DNA of 64,000 nucleotides from Salinicola tamaricis (GTDB taxonomy: Bacteria > Pseudomonadota > Gammaproteobacteria > Pseudomonadales > Halomonadaceae), in NCBI RefSeq assembly GCF_003006155.1, contig NZ_CP023559.1, positions 3,348,001 through 3,412,000 on the forward strand, written 5' to 3'. The number at the start of each line of letters is the position of its first letter. The stretch's first letter is position 1. Of the stretch, positions 57,192-64,000 are shown piece by piece. Both the position numbers and the translations under genes were made by a program. The notes under the pieces are model-generated. The model did not search any database, was not told where the DNA came from, and saw only the letters and a program-made list of their open reading frames with translations.

Positions 57192-58285
57192 AGAAGCCGC
57201 TCTCTGTACGCAACTACCTGCACTGGATCTTGTGCTTCGTGGCGATCGCCGGGGTCTCGGCCTACTGGGCGCTATGGGCCAGCGACCGCTATGTCTCCCA
57301 CGCCAACGTGGTGCTCGAGAGCCCGCAGATCGCCGCCCCCACACTCAGCTTCAGCTCGCTGCTCAGTGGCAGCGGCGCCGCCAATACCGCCGACATGCTG
57401 CTGCTGCGTGACTACCTGCGCTCGGTGGACATGCTCAAGCTGCTGATCACCCAGGCCGACTTCCGCCAGCACTACGCCAACGCCGGCGCCGACTTCTTCA
57501 GCGCCCTGGACGATGAGAATGCGCCGCTGGAGGCGCTCCACGACTACTACCTCAAGCGGGTCTCGGTGGAGCTCGACGACTATGCCGGCGTGCTGCGCAT
57601 CGACGTCGAGGCGTTCACCCCGCAGGAGGCGCACCGTATCGCCGAGCTGCTGCTGGAAGATGGCGAGCGCCACATGAACGAGATGGGGCAGCGCCTGGCC
57701 CAGGAGCAGGTCAAGTTCCTGGAAAAGCAGGTGACCGTGCTCGAGAAGCAGTTCCAGCAGACCCGCAACGACCTGCTCGACTACCAGAACGTCAACGGCC
57801 TGGTCTCGCCCACCGGTACCGTAGAGAGCCTGGAGTCGGTGGTATCGGGGCTGGAGGGGCAACTGGCCATTGCCAAGGCGCGCAAGCGGGCGCTGGCCAG
57901 CTATCAGAGCACGCGCTCGCCGGAGATGGTGCGCATCGAGAGCGAGATATCAGCGCTCGACAATCAGATCGTGCAGGAGCGCGAGCGCCTGGCGCGCCAG
58001 TCCGGCAATGCCCTCAACCGTATCTCCTCTGAGTACCAGACCCTGCTGCTCAAGGCGCAGTTCGCCCAGGACAGCTACTCCGGCGCGCTGGCGGCGCTGG
58101 AGAACACGCGCATCGAAGCGGCACGCAAGCTCAAGCAGGTCTCGGTGCTGCAGGAGCCGACCCTGCCGGAGTACCCCGAACAGCCCGAGCGGCTCTACAA
58201 CTCGGTGGTGTTCGCGGTGATCGCCCTGTTCCTCACTTTGATTCTCAACATGCTGATTCTGATCGTGAAAGACCATCGCGACTGA
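57188..58285 (+). CDS. kpsE: Capsule export inner-membrane/periplasmic protein KpsE (copy 2)
   Basis: A 365-aa PCP-type adaptor. Helix 1 is at residues 10-30 (YLHWILCFVAIAGVSAYWAL). The periplasmic part is largely coiled coil (LEKQVTVLEKQFQQTRNDLL, EISALDNQIVQERERLAR). The last helix is VVFAVIALFLTLILNMLILI, followed by VKDHRD, identical in its end to copy 1. Closely packed after kpsT, last gene of the kpsDMTE cassette. The frame is intact, so this is the only complete KpsE in the window. Confidence 0.93.
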   Translation: MKKPLSVRNYLHWILCFVAIAGVSAYWALWASDRYVSHANVVLESPQIAAPTLSFSSLLSGSGAANTADMLLLRDYLRSVDMLKLLITQADFRQHYANAGADFFSALDDENAPLEALHDYYLKRVSVELDDYAGVLRIDVEAFTPQEAHRIAELLLEDGERHMNEMGQRLAQEQVKFLEKQVTVLEKQFQQTRNDLLDYQNVNGLVSPTGTVESLESVVSGLEGQLAIAKARKRALASYQSTRSPEMVRIESEISALDNQIVQERERLARQSGNALNRISSEYQTLLLKAQFAQDSYSGALAALENTRIEAARKLKQVSVLQEPTLPEYPEQPERLYNSVVFAVIALFLTLILNMLILIVKDHRD

Positions 58286-58405
58286 TGCCTTGTGCGCTCC
58301 CGGCGGGTTCCGCCGGCGGGCGTCACGCACCCCCAGGCACCTGAACGGCACCCACAGACAGCGCCTATCGCCACAGACGGCGCCCATGAGAACGAGAACA
58401 CGACC

Positions 58406-59509
58406 ATGAACGAATCCATCGATACGACCTCTGCCAAGACATTTCTGGTCACCGGCGGCGCCGGCTTCATCGGCTCCGCGGTGATCCGCGAGCTGATCCG
58501 CGAGACCCCGCACCGCGTGGTCAACGTCGACAAGCTGACCTATGCCGGCAACCCGGAGTCGCTGGCGCCGATCGATGACAGCGAGCGCTACGAGTTCCGG
58601 CTCGGCGATATCTGCGATGCCAAGGTGATGACGCGGCTGTTCCGCGAGCTGGCCCCGGACGTGGTCATGCACCTGGCCGCGGAGAGCCATGTCGACCGCT
58701 CCATCGATGGCCCCGCGGCGTTCATCGAGACCAATGTGGTGGGCACCTACACGCTGCTGGAGACGGCGCGCCAGTACTGGAAGGAGCTCAAGACGCGCGA
58801 TCCGGCCAAGGCGGCGGCGTTCCGCTTTCACCATATCTCCACCGATGAGGTCTACGGCGATCTCCACGGCGTCGACGATCTGTTCACCGAGCGCACCCCT
58901 TACGCACCGAGTTCACCCTATTCGGCCAGCAAGGCGAGCTCCGACCACCTGGTGCGGGCATGGCAGCGCACCTTCGACCTGCCCACGCTGGTCACCAATT
59001 GCTCCAACAACTACGGGCCCTATCACTTCCCCGAGAAGCTGATCCCGCTGACCATCCTCAACGCCCTCGCCGGACGCCCGCTGCCGGTCTATGGCGATGG
59101 CCTGCAGGTGCGCGACTGGCTCTACGTCGAGGACCACGCGCGGGCGCTGATCCAGGTCGCGACCGAAGGCGCGGTGGGCGAGACCTACAACATCGGTGGG
59201 CACAACGAGAAGACCAACATCGAGGTGGTGCGCACGATCTGCGCGCTGCTCGAGGAGCTGGCACCGATCAAGCCGGCGGGGGTGACGCACTACGCGGATC
59301 TGATCACCTTCGTCAGCGATCGCCCCGGGCATGACCAGCGCTACGCCATCGATGCCAGCAAGATCCAGCGTGAGCTGGGCTGGCAGCCGCGCGAAACCTT
59401 CGACAGTGGGCTGCGCAAGACGGTGCGCTGGTTCCTCGACAACGAGGTCTGGTGGCGGCGGGTCCAGAACGGCAGCTATCAGGGCGAACGCCTGGGGGAG
59501 ACCGCATGA
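58406..59509 (+). CDS. rmlB: dTDP-glucose 4,6-dehydratase
   Basis: Second step of dTDP-L-rhamnose synthesis. Extended SDR of 367 aa: [45 protein letters not shown] (catalytic T-D-E) and YSASKAS (Y-x3-K). [18 protein letters not shown] and [20 protein letters not shown] are typical of RmlB. ATG 58406 is chosen; the open frame upstream lies in the kpsE-rmlB spacer. Overlaps rmlD by 4 bases (ATGA). Confidence 0.96.
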   Translation: MNESIDTTSAKTFLVTGGAGFIGSAVIRELIRETPHRVVNVDKLTYAGNPESLAPIDDSERYEFRLGDICDAKVMTRLFRELAPDVVMHLAAESHVDRSIDGPAAFIETNVVGTYTLLETARQYWKELKTRDPAKAAAFRFHHISTDEVYGDLHGVDDLFTERTPYAPSSPYSASKASSDHLVRAWQRTFDLPTLVTNCSNNYGPYHFPEKLIPLTILNALAGRPLPVYGDGLQVRDWLYVEDHARALIQVATEGAVGETYNIGGHNEKTNIEVVRTICALLEELAPIKPAGVTHYADLITFVSDRPGHDQRYAIDASKIQRELGWQPRETFDSGLRKTVRWFLDNEVWWRRVQNGSYQGERLGETA

Positions 59510-60388
59510 CACTGCTGATTCTGGGGGGCAGCGGCCAGGTCGGTTTCGAGTTGCGCCGGCAGTTGGCCCCGCTGGGCGAGATCGTCGCCCCGAGCCGGGC
59601 CGAGCTCGATCTGATGAGCGCGGCCAAGGTCGCCGCGGCCCTCGATACCCTGAGGCCGACGGTGATCGTCAACGCCGCCGCCTGGACTGCGGTCGACGCC
59701 GCCGAAAAAGAGCGAGCCGCGGCGCAGCGGCTCAATGCCGAGCTGCCGGCGCAGCTGGCGGACTTCGCCGCGGGCGGTGGCTGCGAACTGCTGCACTACA
59801 GCTCCGACTACGTCTATCCCGGCAGCGGCGAGGCTCCCTGGCAGGAGACCAGCGCCACCGGCCCGCTCGGCCACTACGGCGCGACCAAACTGGCCGGCGA
59901 CGAGGCGCTGCTGACCACCGCACCGGAGGCGCTGATCCTGCGCACCAGTTGGGTCTATGCCGCCCGTGGGCGCAATTTCCTCGACACCATGCTGCGTTGG
60001 GCGCCGAGCGCGAACGGCTCGGCGTGGTCGCCGACCAGATCGGTGCGCCGACCCCGGCGCGGCTGATCGCCACGCTGTCGCTGCTGGCGCTGCGGGCGCG
60101 CCTGGCCGGGCAACTCCCGGGCGGGGTCTACCACCTGGCTACCCGCGGCGAGACCAGTTGGCACGGTTTCGCCTGCGAGATCTTCGCCCAGGCCCGTGCC
60201 CGCGGCGTGCCCCTGGCGCTGGCCGACGACCAGGCGGTGGGTGCCATCGCCACCGCCGACTACCGACGCCAGCCCGGCGTCCGCTCAATTCGCGCCTGGC
60301 GCTCGACAAGCTGGAGCGCGCGCTCGGTGTGCGTCTGCCGGACTGGCGCACGCAGCTGGCGCTGACGCTCGACGAGCGCCTGGGCTGA
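59506..60388 (+). pseudogene. rmlD: dTDP-4-dehydrorhamnose reductase, two single-base deletions
   Basis: Last step of dTDP-L-rhamnose synthesis. The first frame has LLILGGSGQVGFELRRQL, VIVNAAAWTAVDAAEKE, HYSSDYVYPGSGEAPWQE, YGATKLAGDEALL and ILRTSWVYAARGRNFLDTML, then is lost near 60007 (ctgcgttgggc). The continuation GVVADQIGAPTPARLIATLS and YHLATRGETSWHGFACEIF is in a second frame, lost again near 60267 (gactaccgacgcc). It ends LALTLDERLG at 60388. Corrected length is about 295 aa, the normal size. Confidence 0.92.
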
Positions 60389-60503
60389 GGCGACGCGCGT
60401 TTCCTTCCGCTCTTTTCGATGCCGCTGACCCCGGCGTCACGCTGGCACCGGCGTCACGGTGCGATCCAACGATTCGTCGGCCATACCGACAGGGAGTTCT
60501 ACC

Positions 60504-61397
60504 ATGGCACGCAAGGGCATCATTCTCGCCGGCGGTTCCGGCACGCGGCTGCACCCGATCACGCAGGGTATCTCCAAGCAGCTGCTGCCGGTCTATGACA
60601 AGCCGATGATCTACTACCCGATCTCGGTGCTGATGCTGGCCGGCATCCGCGACATCCTGATCATCTCGACCCCGGACGACCTGCCCCAGTACCGCAACTT
60701 GCTGGGTGACGGCGAGCAGTTCGGGGTGCGCTTCGACTACGCCGTGCAGCCCTCGCCGGACGGTCTGGCGCAGGCATTCCTGATCGGCGAGACCTTCATC
60801 GGCGACGACCCGGTGTGTCTGGTGCTCGGCGACAACCTGTTCCACGGTCAGCACTTCTCGGATCAGTTGAAGCGCGCCTCGGCGCGGGAGCGCGGTGCCA
60901 CCGTGTTCGGCTATCTGGTCAAGGACCCGGAGCGCTTCGGCGTGGTCGAGTTCGATGCCGACGGCCGGGCGCTATCGATCGAGGAGAAGCCGATCCGGCC
61001 GCGCTCGCCCTACGCGGTGACCGGTCTCTACTTCTACGACAACGACATCGTCGAGATCGCCAAGAGCGTCAAGCCCTCGGCCCGCGGCGAACTCGAGATC
61101 ACCTGCGTCAACAACGCCTATCTCGAGCGCGGCGATCTACAGGTCGAACGTCTCGGCCGCGGCTTCGCCTGGCTGGATACCGGCACCCACGACAGCCTGC
61201 TCGAAGCGGGGCAGTACGTGCAGACCATCGAACACCGTCAGGGGCTGAAGGTGGCCTGCCTCGAAGAGATCGCCTGGAACCAGGGCTGGATCGACGAGCG
61301 CCAGCTGGCGGCGCGCGCCGAGGCGTTGAAGAAGACCGGCTATGGCCAGTATCTGATGCAGCGTTTGCAGGACGCACAGCCGGGTTCGGTGGCTTAG
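60504..61397 (+). CDS. rmlA: Glucose-1-phosphate thymidylyltransferase
   Basis: First enzyme of the dTDP-rhamnose branch. The 297-aa protein begins [17 protein letters not shown] and has [50 protein letters not shown] and [20 protein letters not shown] 60504 has AGGGAG 8 bases upstream. It follows rmlD after 115 bases and precedes rmlC after 141. Confidence 0.96.
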   Translation: MARKGIILAGGSGTRLHPITQGISKQLLPVYDKPMIYYPISVLMLAGIRDILIISTPDDLPQYRNLLGDGEQFGVRFDYAVQPSPDGLAQAFLIGETFIGDDPVCLVLGDNLFHGQHFSDQLKRASARERGATVFGYLVKDPERFGVVEFDADGRALSIEEKPIRPRSPYAVTGLYFYDNDIVEIAKSVKPSARGELEITCVNNAYLERGDLQVERLGRGFAWLDTGTHDSLLEAGQYVQTIEHRQGLKVACLEEIAWNQGWIDERQLAARAEALKKTGYGQYLMQRLQDAQPGSVA

Positions 61398-61538
61398 CTG
61401 CCAGGTCCGCTCCCGACAACCGAAAGCCGAGTTCGGCGCCCCAGGACCCGAGAGCCGATCGCGGGGCCTACGCCGGAGCGTCGTTCACCGATCGCCATCC
61501 ATCGATGGCCATCCATATAGAAGAGGGGAGTGCGCACC

Positions 61539-62084
61539 ATGATCTACGAGCGCCTGGCGATTCCCGATGTCGTGCTGATGACGCCGCAGGTATTCGGCGA
61601 CTCACGCGGCTTCTTTCTCGAATCCTTCCGCCATAGCGAGTTCGTGACCCACTGCGGCGACTACCGCTTCGTGCAGGACAACCACAGCTGCTCGGGCCGC
61701 GGCATCCTGCGCGGCCTGCACTATCAGCTCGAGCATCCCCAGGGCAAGCTGGTCCGCGTCACCCGCGGCGAGGTGTTCGATGTCGCGGTGGATCTACGCC
61801 GCAGCTCGCCCACCTTCGGGCGCTGGGTCGGGGCGCTGCTGAGCGCCGACAACAAGCAGCAGCTATGGGTGCCGCCGGGCTTCGCCCACGGCTTCTACGT
61901 CACCACCGAGGTGGCGGAGTTCCAGTACAAGTGTACCGACTACTACGCCCCCGGCGACGAGTATGGCCTGGCCTGGAACGATCCGGCGCTGGCCATCGAC
62001 TGGCCGCTGGTGGAGGCCGCGCCGGTGCTCTCGGCCAAGGATGCCGAGGCCAGCTCGCTCGCCGAAGCGCCCACCTTCGCCTGA
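61539..62084 (+). CDS. rmlC: dTDP-4-dehydrorhamnose 3,5-epimerase
   Basis: A cupin-fold epimerase of 181 aa. The catalytic region is RGILRGLHYQLEHPQGKLVR, followed by VFDVAVDLRRSSPTFGRWVG and PPGFAHGFYVTTEVAEFQYK, then YAPGDEYGLAWNDPALAIDW. ATG 61539 is preferred over an in-frame GTG 9 bases upstream because GAGGGGAG lies at a suitable distance. Completes the rmlBDAC set. Confidence 0.96.
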   Translation: MIYERLAIPDVVLMTPQVFGDSRGFFLESFRHSEFVTHCGDYRFVQDNHSCSGRGILRGLHYQLEHPQGKLVRVTRGEVFDVAVDLRRSSPTFGRWVGALLSADNKQQLWVPPGFAHGFYVTTEVAEFQYKCTDYYAPGDEYGLAWNDPALAIDWPLVEAAPVLSAKDAEASSLAEAPTFA

Positions 62085-62236
62085 TCTGTCGGGCCCATGT
62101 CGCCTCTATGCCCTCACAACATGCCCTCACCACGCCGCCCATCACGCGGACCGCTACGTTGCGGTTGGTGGGCCTGTTGGCAGGGAGGCGCTTTCCCGAG
62201 GCTCCTGCACGACCGCCTGGTCTGGGCATCTTTGCT

Positions 62237-62298
62237 GAACGTCTTTCCTGAACGCCTTTCCTGAACGTCTTTCTTGAACGTCTCTGCTGACCGTCTTA
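62237..62298. repeat. 13-bp tandem repeat, almost 5 copies
   Basis: Units gaacgtctttcct, gaacgcctttcct, gaacgtctttctt and gaacgtctctgct, then a partial gaccgtctta, fill 62237-62298. They lie in the 246-base rmlC-ugd spacer, 33 bases before the ugd start. Confidence 0.88.
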
Positions 62299-62330
62299 CC
62301 CGCGCCTTGCGCACTTTTCCAAGAGGATGC

Positions 62331-63683
62331 ATGTCGATGAAAATTACCGTATTCGGCACCGGCTACGTTGGCCTGGTGACCGGCGCCTGTCTCGCCGACG
62401 TGGGCCACAGCGTGGTCTGTGTGGATATCGACGAAGACAAGATCGCGCGCCTGCGCCGCGGCGAGATCCCGATTTACGAGCCCGGGCTGGAGTCGATGGT
62501 GCTGCGCAATGTCGAAGCCGAGCGGCTCGCCTTCACCACCGATGCCGCCGAGGCGGTGCGCCACGGGGTGTTGCAGTTCATCGCCGTGGGCACGCCGCCG
62601 GATGAGGATGGCAGCGCCGACCTGCAGTACGTGCTGGCGGTGGCTGCGACCATTGGCCACCACATGGAGGAGTACAAGGTGGTGGTCGACAAGTCGACCG
62701 TACCGGTGGGTACCGCCGACCGCGTACAGGCGCGTATCAGCGGCGTGCTCGCCGAACGCGGCGTCGATCTGGCGTTCGACGTCTGCTCCAATCCGGAGTT
62801 TTTGAAAGAGGGCTCGGCGCTGGAGGACTTCACCCGCGGCGCGCGGATCGTGGTCGGGTCGGCTTCGCCCCGGGTCGACGAGCTGATGCGCGAGTGCTAC
62901 GCCCCCTATAACCGCAACCACGAGAAGATGATGTTCATGAGCGTGCGCGCGGCGGAGCTGACCAAGTACGCCGCCAACGCCATGCTGGCGACCAAGATCA
63001 GCTTCATGAACGAGATCGCCAATCTGGCCGAGCGCCTGGGGGCGGATATCGAGGACGTGCGCCGCGGCATCGGCTCCGACCCGCGCATCGGCTATCACTT
63101 CATCTATCCCGGCTGCGGCTATGGGGGCTCCTGCTTCCCCAAGGACGTGCAGGCGCTGTCGCGCACTGCGGCCAAGGTGGGCTACAACGCCGAGCTGCTG
63201 GAGGCGGTGGAGGCGGTCAACCGACGCCAGAAGACGACCCTGCTCGACAAGCTCTCCGCAGCGTTCGGTGGCGACTTGCAGGGCAAGACCATCGCCCTTT
63301 GGGGGCTTGCCTTCAAGCCGGAAACCGATGATATGCGTGATGCGCCCAGCCGCACGCTGATGGCGTCGCTGTGGGCGGCCGGGGCGGTGGTGCAGGCCTA
63401 CGATCCGGAAGCGATGCGCGAGTGCCGGCGGATCTACGGCGAGCGCGATGACCTGGTCCTGGTTGCCGATCGGGTGCAGGCGGTCAGGAAGGCCGATGCG
63501 CTGGTAATCTGCACCGAGTGGAAGGAGTTCCGCACCCTGGACGCGGCCTGGATTCGCGATCAGCTGCGCCATCCGGTGGTGGTCGATGGCCGCAACCTCT
63601 ACGACCCGGAGGTCATGCGTGCCGCGGGTATCGACTACTACGCGGTCGGGCGGGGCAAGACGCTCGCCGAGGTGACGGCATGA
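62331..63683 (+). CDS. ugd: UDP-glucose 6-dehydrogenase
   Basis: Oxidises UDP-glucose to UDP-glucuronate, a common capsule precursor. Rossmann start [20 protein letters not shown], then [18 protein letters not shown] and [16 protein letters not shown]. The catalytic cysteine C268 is in [16 protein letters not shown]. The C-terminal domain has [18 protein letters not shown]. 450 aa, normal length. ATG 62331 (MSMKI) has AAGAGGA close upstream; ATG 62337 is the other option. A terminator follows immediately, ending the locus. Confidence 0.96.
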   Translation: MSMKITVFGTGYVGLVTGACLADVGHSVVCVDIDEDKIARLRRGEIPIYEPGLESMVLRNVEAERLAFTTDAAEAVRHGVLQFIAVGTPPDEDGSADLQYVLAVAATIGHHMEEYKVVVDKSTVPVGTADRVQARISGVLAERGVDLAFDVCSNPEFLKEGSALEDFTRGARIVVGSASPRVDELMRECYAPYNRNHEKMMFMSVRAAELTKYAANAMLATKISFMNEIANLAERLGADIEDVRRGIGSDPRIGYHFIYPGCGYGGSCFPKDVQALSRTAAKVGYNAELLEAVEAVNRRQKTTLLDKLSAAFGGDLQGKTIALWGLAFKPETDDMRDAPSRTLMASLWAAGAVVQAYDPEAMRECRRIYGERDDLVLVADRVQAVRKADALVICTEWKEFRTLDAAWIRDQLRHPVVVDGRNLYDPEVMRAAGIDYYAVGRGKTLAEVTA

Positions 63684-63685
63684 GC

Positions 63686-63710
63686 GGGGCCCGCGTCGGC
63701 GGGCCCCTTT
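63686..63710 (+). terminator. Terminator after ugd
   Basis: A 9-bp stem GGGGCCCGC / GCGGGCCCC (63686-63694 with 63699-63707) with loop gtcg is followed by TTT. It begins 3 bases after the ugd stop. Confidence 0.82.
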
Positions 63711-64000
63711 GGCTCTGCACGAAAACTACCTGCGCCGGCAATACGGCGTCTTCTCATCTGACGAGTGTGAGTTCGCCTGATCCACACTTCGCGGATATCG
63801 ATGAGTAAAACCATCTTCTACTCGAACGGGGGCGAGATTATTCTGGAAGCCATGAAATAGCACCTCTCCTTGATGGCGGAAATGCCACTTGGGTGAATGA
63901 CGAGAACAAGCGATTATCGGTTGCCGATCGAACATTCAGAATGCCATGGCCTGTTGCTGTGGGAATGCATGGCATCGGATAGGCGTCATCCCTGAGTGAA
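63711..64000. other. Region after the locus, no gene recognised
   Basis: This less GC-rich stretch of 290 bases has only short open frames without recognisable content. It may be the beginning of another intergenic region cut by the window end. Confidence 0.4.

Noticed and set aside
63726-63935. 69-codon minus-strand frame after ugd
   Set aside because: No start signal or recognisable content.

Overview
This window is a capsule or K-antigen locus from a GC-rich Gammaproteobacterium. The gene set and codon use suggest a halophile of the Halomonadaceae type, but that is inference only; no rRNA or other marker is present. The flanks hold ordinary chromosomal genes: the end of bioA, aceA (isocitrate lyase), a small-molecule kinase-like gene, a beta-helix protein and an SLC13-type permease.

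Layout. (1) 1-8.8 kb: flanking genes. (2) 8.8-13.8 kb: first ABC-type capsule export cassette in group 3 order (lipoprotein, kpsD, kpsM, kpsT, kpsE). Its kpsT and kpsE frames are broken. (3) 13.8-29.2 kb: mostly AT-rich, serotype-specific island. It holds a 1167-aa fusion of a KpsC-like Kdo transferase with a GT9-like module, the pseudaminic acid genes pseB-C-F-G-H-I, a kpsF-like Kdo isomerase, a decayed IS, and two more KpsC-family genes. (4) 29.2-34.2 kb: a phytanoyl-CoA dioxygenase-like gene, a small membrane protein, a MocR-type regulator and an autotransporter. (5) 49.25-34.5 kb on the minus strand: one tight operon kpsC - kpsS - SDR - LtaS-like membrane enzyme - polyketide synthase (about 2500 aa, KS-AT-DH-ER-KR-ACP) - alpha-oxoamine synthase. 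(6) 50.1-53.0 kb: cysD and cysNC (sulfate activation). (7) 53.1-58.3 kb: second export cassette, paralogous gene by gene to the first. (8) 58.4-63.7 kb: rmlB-D-A-C (dTDP-L-rhamnose) and ugd (UDP-glucuronate).

How it fits together. Nucleotide sugars (Pse, Kdo, rhamnose, glucuronate) feed unusual multi-module transferases. KpsS and KpsC would build the Kdo linker on a lipid, and KpsDMTE would export the chain. The most unusual part is the minus-strand operon. PKS plus alpha-oxoamine synthase plus SDR plus membrane enzyme next to kpsC/kpsS resembles the rhizobial rkp-1 region. This suggests that the capsule anchor is, or includes, a polyketide-derived long-chain amino lipid.

Caveat. More than 30 small indels interrupt genes here, both housekeeping and accessory. 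Most are single-base losses in short homopolymer runs. Some are hidden because they compensate one another (cysC P-loop, pseF N terminus). This pattern looks more like residual long-read assembly error than biological decay. Interrupted genes are labelled pseudogene below in the sense of 'reading frame broken in this sequence'.
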